NCBI GenBank assembly: GCA_002496725.1
Contig: DALI01000033.1
Coordinates: 1-15,935, forward strand
Length of the DNA: 15,935 nt
Direction of reading: 5' to 3'
Origin: Euryarchaeota archaeon UBA181
GTDB taxonomy: Archaea > Thermoplasmatota > Poseidoniia > Poseidoniales > Thalassarchaeaceae
In this document: positions 6,247 through 12,690 of the stretch, piece by piece
Position numbering within the stretch: position 1 is the first letter of the stretch
Layout of the letters: every line of letters begins with the position of its first letter
Notes under the pieces: model-generated
The model's database searches: none
What the model was told of the DNA's origin: nothing
What the model saw: the letters and a program-made list of their open reading frames with translations, nothing else
Translations under genes and position numbers: made by a program

Positions 6247-9030
6247 ATGGGAATGATGGAAAGATTTGGTAGAATTGCGGACACATACATTAGCGAGAGG
6301 AATAAACTCCTAGAGGCGGATACCGAAAGACGGAGGACTTTCACGGGTCATCCATTTTGGCCTACTGAGGTTCTTCGTGATACCATAATATTCGCATCAA
6401 TAGTCATGACCATAGCATTCTACTCATGGCTCATTCCCCCTCCTCTGCATAGTGCAGCCGATCCCTTTGCACAGGCTGGTTTCGTTTTCCCTGATTGGTA
6501 TGTTCTGTTCTCATACGGATACCTGAGGTGGGGTGAGTACCTGCCGCAGTTTGTAATTCCGGCTGGGCCCATAGGGGAGTTCTTCGGTTCACCAGTTATT
6601 GACTGGAATGCGGCTTGGTGGGGAGCGGCCATAACTGGGCTACCAGTTGGAATACTGGCACTGCCTCCTTTCCTACCTGGAAGAGAGAAGAGAGGGGTGG
6701 AGGACCCGTGGTTTGCAACGGCAGGGGCTGTATATCTGGCTCATGTTTGGTTCATCTCAGTTTTCTCAATCAATATTTTCCTAGACCTATACGCAAAAGA
6801 TCGTAGTGACTATTGTTTCACGGGTCCGCATTCTGAGATGATGTGTGGAAGACAGGCCCCTTGGACTGCAGAGGTCTTCAATGCCGTGCCGTGGATTCTT
6901 ACTGGAATTTTCTTATTCGCCATTATTTATTTCCCCACAAGGAGGTTTCTCCTAAGTTCGGTAGGGTCTAGGGTGACTCCCAGAATAGGGAGGCAGGTAG
7001 CAGTTGGTTCGTTGATTGCCGCTGTACTGATTTCAGTTGTCACGTGGCCTGTTTACGAGAATGGTTTCTGGGACTATGGGGGACTTGGGGCTATGGATGA
7101 TATAGAGGATTTAGATGCATTGAGGGCGCAGCCATCAGATACGCTTGTCCATGTCGAAGAGGGAAATGTTTGGGCCGAGTGGGAAGATGAATGTTTGTCA
7201 TTTGAGGAAAGTGGATCTATCTCTGCATGGGATGGGTTATCAATAGAAGAAGACGCGTCTGATTGGTGTGTTATTGCTGCTTCGCATTGGTCTAATTGGG
7301 GTTTATTTCAACCTACGAAATACAAGATAATTGATTTCGCGGGTGATAACGGCCATGCCGACATATCCACTGGAAGGAATGCTGCTGGAGACGAGGCTTC
7401 ATTCCTCGGATTGTCCAATGGTTCGGAAATAGTTTATCAATCGAGTTTTACTTTCGAAGTGGAAAACCTTGGGGTATCTGAAGTTCCAGCGGATATCGGC
7501 TGTCTATTTCGAACTACTGTGAGGAACGCTGGTACGCATACTCAGAGCTTGGCCCTCACTGATTCTTCGGGAGAAACTGTTTGGAGTACAAACGGATGTT
7601 CGTCGGGAAGCATCTACCTAGACTCTGGAGAGACATACACGGTAACATTTGAGACCACGTCCCAGGGGATAAATGAAACAGTGGAAGTAATTACCAGCTT
7701 TTCAGTCGTTGCCTATCAACCACTTCTTCTTAGTGATGACGGGACCGCATTGGTAAGATCTGAATCGGCAATGGACCTGGAGACAATGTCTACGATGTAT
7801 TTGTTGAATCCGACGTATCAAAAGAATCCCAAGAGTTTGGATGCTAAGTTGATCTACTCATTGTTTGTACCATGCCTTGGTGTAGGTGCAATGGTATTCA
7901 TGCTAATGAGGAGCATGGCTAGGGGATATGAGTATGAGATGAACAAGTGCTATGGCTGTGATCTCTGTGATGATGCTTGCCCTGTCAGACTTTTCAACTC
8001 GGGCGATAAACTGAATATCATCTACAACACTTGGAATAATGAAGACGATGGTGTCCCTCTGTATTCTTGTTTAACTTGCTCGGCGTGCACAAACGCTTGT
8101 CCGCAATTAGTTGACTATGACTCATATGTCGACATCAGAAGGAATATGATTGTTGGAGGCCCCCCTGCCACAGAGATTCCCCACACGGTGCTACAGGCAG
8201 TTCTAGCCGCTGAGGCCGAGGAGGATGCTGATGACGACTTCATGTCAGTGGAGGAATACCCAATCGACTCAAACATTGGATACTATCCAGGATGTGTGGA
8301 CTATCTAGATCAGGAGATGATTTTCAGTCACGTGAATCAAGGATCAATGAATCTGGGAGATGCCACAACTTCTGCTTTCACTCTGTTCGAAGAGATGGGA
8401 GAGGATGTCACATATCTTGGAAGGGACTTCTTGAAATGCTGTGGGCATGATCAGAAATGGCAGGGAATGACTGAGGTATTTGAGAAGCTCAAGAGCTACA
8501 ATCAGAAGAAGCTGGGGGAGAGTGGGATAGATACCCTAGTGACATCATGCGCTGAGTGCTTCAGGACTTTTGCCCTGGATTATGAATTGGATGACATGAA
8601 GGTCATGCATACCACAGAGTTCCTAGTCGAGAATGGCTTCGACATGGACTTACGCGCAGATGATGACCTTACTGTAACATTCCATGACCCATGCAGGCTC
8701 GGGAGGCAGATGAACATCTATGATCAGCCAAGGGATCTGATATCCGGTGTAGAGGGAGTTAATCTAGTTGAGATGGAGCACCACGGCGAGGATGCGCTTT
8801 GTTGTGGTGTTTCTAGCATGATGAGTTGTAATGAGAACAGTAGGGCCCTCAGAGTTCAGAGATTCGAAGAGGTGAATGCCACGGGCGCGGATATTATGCT
8901 GACATCGTGTCCAAAATGTGTCTCGCACTTTGAGTGCCTTAAATTCGAAGGCGATCCGAAACATGATTTTGAAATATTGGATGTTGTTAGCTTCTTGGCT
9001 AGGCAGGTAGAGTCGGGCCGTAATAGGTAA
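6247..9030 (+). CDS. Fusion of cytochrome b subunit IV, extracytoplasmic domain and HdrD-like Fe-S/CCG module
   Basis: Three parts are joined in 927 residues. Residues 30-180 resemble subunit IV of b6-type complexes, with PDWY at 82-85 where the quinol-site PEWY is expected. Membrane helices lie near 45-63, 122-140, 156-180, 214-230 and 250-268. Residues 270-530 form a hydrophilic, strand-rich domain with four cysteines that I do not recognise. A sixth helix (535-554) is followed by an HdrD/GlpC-like module: one [4Fe-4S] set C568, C571, C574, C578; a second C608, C611, C614, C618; and two CCG domains with C683, C731/C732, C768/C771 and C816, C852/C853, C888/C891. CCG domains in HdrB/HdrD hold noncubane [4Fe-4S] clusters that cleave or form disulfides. 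If the N-terminus is inside, five helices put the middle domain outside and the sixth returns the Fe-S module to the cytoplasm, which fits known topology. The gene follows cytochrome b by ten bases, with GAGGTCGATC before ATG. Substrate unknown. Confidence 0.9.
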   Translation: MGMMERFGRIADTYISERNKLLEADTERRRTFTGHPFWPTEVLRDTIIFASIVMTIAFYSWLIPPPLHSAADPFAQAGFVFPDWYVLFSYGYLRWGEYLPQFVIPAGPIGEFFGSPVIDWNAAWWGAAITGLPVGILALPPFLPGREKRGVEDPWFATAGAVYLAHVWFISVFSINIFLDLYAKDRSDYCFTGPHSEMMCGRQAPWTAEVFNAVPWILTGIFLFAIIYFPTRRFLLSSVGSRVTPRIGRQVAVGSLIAAVLISVVTWPVYENGFWDYGGLGAMDDIEDLDALRAQPSDTLVHVEEGNVWAEWEDECLSFEESGSISAWDGLSIEEDASDWCVIAASHWSNWGLFQPTKYKIIDFAGDNGHADISTGRNAAGDEASFLGLSNGSEIVYQSSFTFEVENLGVSEVPADIGCLFRTTVRNAGTHTQSLALTDSSGETVWSTNGCSSGSIYLDSGETYTVTFETTSQGINETVEVITSFSVVAYQPLLLSDDGTALVRSESAMDLETMSTMYLLNPTYQKNPKSLDAKLIYSLFVPCLGVGAMVFMLMRSMARGYEYEMNKCYGCDLCDDACPVRLFNSGDKLNIIYNTWNNEDDGVPLYSCLTCSACTNACPQLVDYDSYVDIRRNMIVGGPPATEIPHTVLQAVLAAEAEEDADDDFMSVEEYPIDSNIGYYPGCVDYLDQEMIFSHVNQGSMNLGDATTSAFTLFEEMGEDVTYLGRDFLKCCGHDQKWQGMTEVFEKLKSYNQKKLGESGIDTLVTSCAECFRTFALDYELDDMKVMHTTEFLVENGFDMDLRADDDLTVTFHDPCRLGRQMNIYDQPRDLISGVEGVNLVEMEHHGEDALCCGVSSMMSCNENSRALRVQRFEEVNATGADIMLTSCPKCVSHFECLKFEGDPKHDFEILDVVSFLARQVESGRNR

Positions 9031-9033
9031 GCA

Positions 9034-9297
9034 CTATCCAAATGCTAGCCATCCAGAGATTAATGACAATATTCCATTGAGAGCTATGCCGTAAAGTGTG
9101 AATCTAGCTACAGTAAATCTCTGATAGCCGAGGGCCGTTAACCAGATGAAAAATCCTATCAAACCGCCACATGCGAATGATATCCACGCAATTTCCGGAG
9201 AGATATACAGGCTCATTGCTAGCCATATTAATGCCCCCTGAGATAGCCCGAGCCAACTTAGGGGGTCAAGGAACCAAGGGCCTTCATCACTGTCCAT
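9034..9297 (-). CDS. Small hypothetical membrane protein
   Basis: The product has 87 residues with about three hydrophobic segments (roughly 16-32, 36-54 and 64-85) linked by short loops, and a short acidic N-terminus MDSDEGP. No catalytic or binding motif is visible and I do not recognise the family. It is convergent with the respiratory operon, its stop lying three bases after that of the 927-residue protein, and it fills the gap exactly with no competing frame. The ATG at 9297 has no ribosome binding site, but an ATTTAA element sits about 25 bases upstream on the minus strand, as expected for a leaderless transcript. Confidence 0.65.
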   Translation of the reverse strand: MDSDEGPWFLDPLSWLGLSQGALIWLAMSLYISPEIAWISFACGGLIGFFIWLTALGYQRFTVARFTLYGIALNGILSLISGWLAFG

Positions 9298-9317
9298 GAT
9301 GGTCGCTGATGAAACAT

Positions 9318-9328
9318 GGTTAAATTAG
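9318..9328. promoter_or_regulatory. Possible shared TATA element between divergent genes
   Basis: GGTTAAATTAG is the most A/T-rich element in the 78-base gap between a minus-strand start (9297) and a plus-strand start (9376). Its core lies about 25 bases from the minus start, which fits leaderless transcription. For the plus strand a start of transcription near 9348 would leave a leader of about 28 bases with GAGGA before ATG. Using one element in both directions is inference. Confidence 0.4.
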
Positions 9329-9375
9329 TGATGTACGGACCGTAACATTGAGGAGAAGGGCTTAGAGGAATTCTT

Positions 9376-9708
9376 ATGACTAATATTCGAGACTTGTCAG
9401 CTAGGAGAAAAGTTGAGCAACGTAGGATAAGGATCTTGATTGACGCTAGGAAATCGGAAGATCAGGCTAAATTGAAGGGAGGCGAAGACGCAGTGGCTTG
9501 GGTCAAAGAGGAGCAATGCATAGGATGTGATCAGTGCACGATAGTTTGTGATGACGATGCCATAGAATTGTACGATACACCATTAGCTAGCCCTATCCTA
9601 AATATCGAAGTCAATAGAAAGGCGAAGATTCTCAGGGACCCTTGTACAGGATGTCAGTTGTGCGTACTTGCGTGTCCTACTGATGCAATATTGATGATAG
9701 ATAGGTGA
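9376..9708 (+). CDS. 2[4Fe-4S] ferredoxin with a basic N-terminal extension
   Basis: This is a soluble 110-residue electron carrier. Two cluster sets are complete: CIGCDQCTIVC (C48, C51, C54, C58) and CTGCQLCVLACP (C90, C93, C96, C100). The last Cys of the first set is followed by Asp instead of the usual Pro, which can change the cluster environment. A stretch of about 45 residues, rich in Arg and Lys, precedes the clusters and is longer than in simple clostridial ferredoxins; it may bind an acidic partner. The gene has GAGGA before ATG and heads a small operon with a membrane protein and an alkyltransferase-like gene. It lies less than 400 bases after the respiratory fusion protein with its cytoplasmic Fe-S module, so it could exchange electrons with that module, or with pyruvate or other 2-oxoacid oxidoreductases not seen here. 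Confidence 0.88.
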   Translation: MTNIRDLSARRKVEQRRIRILIDARKSEDQAKLKGGEDAVAWVKEEQCIGCDQCTIVCDDDAIELYDTPLASPILNIEVNRKAKILRDPCTGCQLCVLACPTDAILMIDR

Positions 9709-9712
9709 TATT

Positions 9713-10000
9713 ATGAGTGATGATGACCCCATTAGATTTGGTGCAGAGTTTGGTCCCAAAAGAACAGAGCGTACGAGCGGAGTATCATTATCGACATTCA
9801 AGAATTTGGTTTGGATATCCAATATTGGAGGCTTGGTTCTTGTTGCGATTGCCCTTGAAATGATGATTACGGGGCAGTTTCTATTGGGCCTGGGTTGTAT
9901 GATCGGAGGCGTTGCTATCGCATTATTTCCTTCGAACTACGAGATTGTCGGCATGGACGAAGGTTATCGCCCGGAAGGAACGGAAGATGAAAGGTCATGA
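9713..10000 (+). CDS. Small hypothetical two-helix membrane protein
   Basis: The product has 95 residues. An N-terminal soluble part of about 28 residues is followed by two membrane helices (about 31-50 and 54-72) and an acidic tail rich in Glu and Asp. I see no motif that gives a function. Translation signals are good: GGTGATATT stands directly before ATG, and the gene begins four bases after the ferredoxin stop. Its own stop codon overlaps the start of the alkyltransferase gene as ATGA. This coupling supports a real gene. Confidence 0.7.
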   Translation: MSDDDPIRFGAEFGPKRTERTSGVSLSTFKNLVWISNIGGLVLVAIALEMMITGQFLLGLGCMIGGVAIALFPSNYEIVGMDEGYRPEGTEDERS

Positions 10001-10281
10001 GACTTGATGGGACGAGTTTCCAAAAATTAGTTTGGTCTGAATTGTTATCAATACCCATTGGAGAAGTTAGGACATACAAACAGATAGCTGAGGCAATAGG
10101 GAGACCTAGATCTTACAGGGCGGTAGCCAATGCTTGTGGAGCAAATCCATATGCCCCAGAGATTCCCTGTCACAGAGCCATTCGCTCCGATGGAAGGATA
10201 GGGGGATATTCTGCTAAAGGGGGCCTTAGTAGAAAGCTAGAGCTACTTGAAAGGGAATCTATGCAATCCAATCAGAAGTAA
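9997..10281 (+). CDS. ogt: Alkylguanine-DNA alkyltransferase domain protein (Ogt/MGMT family)
   Basis: The 94-residue product is the DNA-binding, active-site domain of O6-alkylguanine-DNA alkyltransferases, which take an alkyl group from damaged guanine onto a cysteine once and for all. The acceptor motif IPCHR is at 56-60 with C58; R41 in the segment YRAVANACGANP corresponds to the arginine that pushes out the damaged base, and GGYSAKGGLSRKLELLE closes the fold. The N-terminal ribonuclease-H-like domain of full-length Ada/Ogt proteins is missing, as in short archaeal and ATL-type proteins. Because the active Cys is present, true repair activity is possible; ATL proteins lack it and only mark lesions. 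The start overlaps the previous stop as ATGA, and the 3' end overlaps the convergent winged-helix gene by ten bases. Confidence 0.9.
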   Translation: MRLDGTSFQKLVWSELLSIPIGEVRTYKQIAEAIGRPRSYRAVANACGANPYAPEIPCHRAIRSDGRIGGYSAKGGLSRKLELLERESMQSNQK

Positions 10282-10577
10282 ATTATGAAGATAGCCAGTG
10301 AGGCAAGGGAAGCTATGGCCCAGACCATAATGTAAGTAGACTGATTTAGCTCATTACTATTTTCTTTGGAACCGCTGGAAGTTGGTTCGGACTTTTTGTC
10401 ATCAGTTCCATCTAGTAAACCGTACCTTTTGAGGTCCCCAATCCTGTTACGAAGGGTCTTTTCCGACATTCCAATATTGTCAGCTATCTCTGTTCTGACT
10501 TCTTTGGAGTTGACGACATCTGGGTTTTGTTTGATTATATCAAAAATCCTCTTTTCGTGTTCTGTCAAATCCACCAT
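10272..10577 (-). CDS. Membrane-anchored winged-helix DNA-binding protein
   Basis: Residues 1-60 from ATG 10577 form a winged helix-turn-helix: LTEHEKRIFDIIKQNPDVV, then EVRTEIADNIGMSEKTLRN as the recognition helix-turn-helix, and RIGDLKRYGLLD as the wing. A polar linker rich in Ser, Asn and Lys (about 60-80) leads to one C-terminal membrane helix ending in IIYF. Such a layout ties a regulator to the membrane, so it may sense a membrane or lipid signal. An in-frame ATG at 10610 would add 11 residues. ATG 10577 is preferred because TTTACATTTA is centred about 25 bases upstream, fitting a leaderless transcript. It follows the polyprenol-kinase-like gene, and that enzyme's lipid product could be part of the signal, but this is speculation. 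Confidence 0.78.
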   Translation of the reverse strand: MVDLTEHEKRIFDIIKQNPDVVNSKEVRTEIADNIGMSEKTLRNRIGDLKRYGLLDGTDDKKSEPTSSGSKENSNELNQSTYIMVWAIASLASLAIFIIYF

Positions 10578-10597
10578 AGTCTTTGCCAAAACGACGC

Positions 10598-10607
10598 TAA
10601 ATGTAAA
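10598..10607 (-). promoter_or_regulatory. TATA-like box of the winged-helix gene
   Basis: Read on the minus strand this is TTTACATTTA. Its centre is about 25 bases before the ATG at 10577, the spacing expected for a leaderless archaeal transcript. No ribosome binding site precedes that ATG, which agrees. The gene may still also be read from the upstream minus-strand genes. Confidence 0.4.
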
Positions 10608-10630
10608 CATAACCCGTGACTATTCTTACA

Positions 10631-11272
10631 TTAGATGAAAGGTAGCAGTATCACAAGGGCCGCAAGCGGGAATAGTACCATTGTCGCATTGTCATCTATG
10701 TATTTCAGAGATGGAATCTCTCCTGCTACTGTGAGCGGTGCAAGTAGAAGAGACGCCAAAATGGGAGTCTGAATCCAAAGGTGGCAACCAATCCAAACTG
10801 CATATGAGGTAAACATTCCCACCAAAATTGCTAATTTCATGTCCTGTTTGATCCTTTTTATTTCTCCCATTATTGGATCTACGAAAGTCAGACCGAAAAT
10901 TATGGGGATCCCATAAAGTCCCGACTCTAAGCCGGTTTTTTCTCCTTCTGGGGCAATCAATAATGCCAAAGCGACTGCGAAGCCCCCCCATGCTAAAGCG
11001 GATATTTGATTCGCTTCGTATTCCCTCTGCCCGATTACAACGATTCCCAATTTGATCCTTATCGACTCTAAAATTAGAAGAGCGATGATGAAAGAGCTAA
11101 CTAATTGCTTTGTTTCCAAGCCTAGGTAATCTGCTATTTCAGCACCTCTCGTATAGTATATCAACGGGATGAAAGCCATAATCATGTGAGTAGCTCTTCT
11201 CAGAATGTGCCCCGATAAACCCCCTACTGAGTGCTTTACGTGATCGGTTTCAAACTTAACTGAGTCACTCAT
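10631..11272 (-). CDS. Polyprenol/dolichol kinase-like membrane enzyme
   Basis: The product has 213 residues with about six membrane helices. Features shared with the dolichol kinase / phytol kinase / CTP-dependent diacylglycerol kinase family are the early LRRATHM segment (about 24-30, family pattern RK-x-x-H), a GLTFVDPIMGEIKR loop in the middle (about 127-140), and a C-terminal EIPSLKYIDDNATM that matches the E...DDN signature before the last helix. These enzymes use CTP to phosphorylate a membrane isoprenoid alcohol, here probably geranylgeraniol or an archaeal dolichol used in lipid recycling or N-glycosylation. GGTGAT overlaps the MeaB stop codon and stands three bases before ATG, so translation is coupled to MeaB. 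Its place behind two B12-pathway genes has no obvious metabolic reason. Exact substrate cannot be read from sequence. Confidence 0.75.
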   Translation of the reverse strand: MSDSVKFETDHVKHSVGGLSGHILRRATHMIMAFIPLIYYTRGAEIADYLGLETKQLVSSFIIALLILESIRIKLGIVVIGQREYEANQISALAWGGFAVALALLIAPEGEKTGLESGLYGIPIIFGLTFVDPIMGEIKRIKQDMKLAILVGMFTSYAVWIGCHLWIQTPILASLLLAPLTVAGEIPSLKYIDDNATMVLFPLAALVILLPFI

Positions 11273-11276
11273 TTCA

Positions 11277-12164
11277 TCACCTAGCTAATTCATCCAATGC
11301 ATCATTAAGTGAAATACTTCCGGTTTCCAGATCATCAATAATGCCATTTATCTTTGGCGAGGACAGGAGCCGGGAATCCCACAATGATATCAGCCTCTCC
11401 TTGATCTTGATTCTGTCCCTCCACTTTGGAGTCTTGCAATCTTCAATAATCCTCATCATCTCCACTATGCCCTCATTTCTCTCAGCAGATACAAGGACGA
11501 CTTCAGGAGCGTCCATTCCCCCTCCGAGGGAAAGTGCCGAGCGTATTGAGTCCGCGACTTTGATTGAAGCTGGCATATCAGATTTGTTAACAACGACAAT
11601 ATCTGCTAACTCAATAATACCTGCCTTCTCAGCCTGTATGATATCGCCTCTGTCTGGTCCGTCGACAAGAATTATTTTGTCTGCGAACGCGGCGATTTTA
11701 ATTTCATTCTGACCGGATCCGACTGTCTCTATTACGATCTTATTCCAGCCGCAATAGGAAAGAGCGTTTATCATGGCCATTAATGATGAGGAAATTCCAC
11801 CGGGATGCCCCCTAGTGGATAATGACCTAACAAATACGGAATCTCCAGAATCTGCAGAATCCATACGTACCCTATCTCCTAAAAGTGCACCACCAGTTCG
11901 AGGGGATGATGGATCAATTGCTAAAACCGCGACTTTCTGGTTCATTTCCTTCCAGTAATTAATTATCCTGCCAATTAGGGTTGACTTTCCGACACCAGGT
12001 GGCCCTGTTACGCCCAAAACTGTTGAGTTACTAGCTGAATCACTAATTGGAAGATTTATTTTTTCGCCGGACTCTAAGAGAGTCAGGAGCTTAGATAGAT
12101 CCCTCCTGTTGCCATTTGAAGCTGACTTCAAGAGTATTTTTGCCGTTGTCAATTCCAACGCCAC
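11277..12164 (-). CDS. meaB: Methylmalonyl-CoA mutase-associated GTPase (MeaB/ArgK family)
   Basis: This G3E-type GTPase guards methylmalonyl-CoA mutase: it gates loading of adenosylcobalamin and removal of damaged cofactor. The 295-residue chain has a Walker A GPPGVGKST (about 54-62), the family segment DPSSPRTGGALLGDR, RSLSTRGHPGG, and the G4 motif NKSD. Two usually well kept segments differ. The switch segment reads ETVGSGQNE instead of ETVGVGQSE. The region after it reads DGPDRGDIIQAEKAG instead of a PGAGDELQGIKKG-like sequence, which includes the switch III region that talks to the mutase. The start is GTG at 12164, with GAGGAT a few bases upstream; it lies inside the end of the B12-subunit gene (16-base overlap, different frame). 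Overlap with the mutase subunit is strong context for the assignment. Confidence 0.92.
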   Translation of the reverse strand: MALELTTAKILLKSASNGNRRDLSKLLTLLESGEKINLPISDSASNSTVLGVTGPPGVGKSTLIGRIINYWKEMNQKVAVLAIDPSSPRTGGALLGDRVRMDSADSGDSVFVRSLSTRGHPGGISSSLMAMINALSYCGWNKIVIETVGSGQNEIKIAAFADKIILVDGPDRGDIIQAEKAGIIELADIVVVNKSDMPASIKVADSIRSALSLGGGMDAPEVVLVSAERNEGIVEMMRIIEDCKTPKWRDRIKIKERLISLWDSRLLSSPKINGIIDDLETGSISLNDALDELAR

Positions 12165-12586
12165 CCATCCTCGTTACCGACGCCCACTGATTTCCCCAAA
12201 TCGGTTCTGGACTCTGCATCGTCTAGAAATGAGAGAATATCTTCTGTTCGTGAGCCGGGGCCGAAAATTGCTCTAACTCCATGAGAGAACATCTTCTCGT
12301 GGTCCCTCTCCGGAATTATCCCCCCTAGGAATACCATGACATCTCCCATTCCAGTGTCCTTCAGAAGTTTGCAAATACGGGGGATAAGTACGTCGTGAGC
12401 ACCGGAGAGTGTCGACAGGCCCAATGCATTAGCATCCTCATCCATAACTATTCTTGATATTTGTTCGGGGGTTCTCCTAAGACCCGTATAGACTACTTCA
12501 TGTCCCCCGTCCCTGAGAGACCTAGCAATCACCTTTGCACCCCTGTCATGTCCATCGAGACCGGGTTTAGCCATTACTATCTTCAT
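12149..12586 (-). CDS. mcmA2: Methylmalonyl-CoA mutase, B12-binding small subunit
   Basis: The 145-residue product is the cobalamin-binding domain of methylmalonyl-CoA mutase as a separate chain, the usual archaeal layout. From ATG 12586 it begins MKIVMAKPGLDGHDRGAK: D11, H13 and G16 form the DxHxxG motif whose His becomes the lower ligand of cobalt. LGLSTLSGAHD and VFLGGIIP supply the SxL and GG segments that cradle the nucleotide tail, and AIFGPGSRTEDI ends the fold. With the large subunit, which is not in this window, it converts (R)-methylmalonyl-CoA to succinyl-CoA. The frame is open to a TTG at 12625, but that extension is not conserved-looking and ATG 12586 is the family start. It overlaps meaB and stands head to head with the carboxylase operon. 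Confidence 0.93.
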   Translation of the reverse strand: MKIVMAKPGLDGHDRGAKVIARSLRDGGHEVVYTGLRRTPEQISRIVMDEDANALGLSTLSGAHDVLIPRICKLLKDTGMGDVMVFLGGIIPERDHEKMFSHGVRAIFGPGSRTEDILSFLDDAESRTDLGKSVGVGNEDGWRWN

Positions 12587-12633
12587 AGTACGATATCTGC
12601 GAGCCGGTGACCCTCCTTGAAGCAACCGCAGGA

Positions 12634-12642
12634 CTAAATTTG
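12634..12642. promoter_or_regulatory. Possible bidirectional TATA element between mutase and carboxylase operons
   Basis: CTAAATTTG is nearly its own reverse complement and is the only A/T-rich core in the middle of the 104-base gap. A start of transcription about 26 bases away in each direction would give leaders of roughly 25 bases for both the mutase subunit (12586, minus) and the carboxylase (12691, plus). Joint control of two parts of one pathway would make sense, but this is inferred from position. Confidence 0.35.
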
Positions 12643-12690
12643 GGGCTCACCATTAGGAAGGCATATTGACGTCCTATCAAATGGAGGTAC

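Noticed and set aside
5849..6256. Plus-strand frame of 135 codons inside the cytochrome b gene
   Set aside because: It is another frame of a well supported b6 gene, rich in Cys, Trp and His by chance, with no start signal.
12587..12625. TTG-started extension of the mutase B12 subunit
   Set aside because: The family starts at the MKIVMAKPGLDGHDRG segment, and the extension contains the purine-rich GGAGGG rather than following it.
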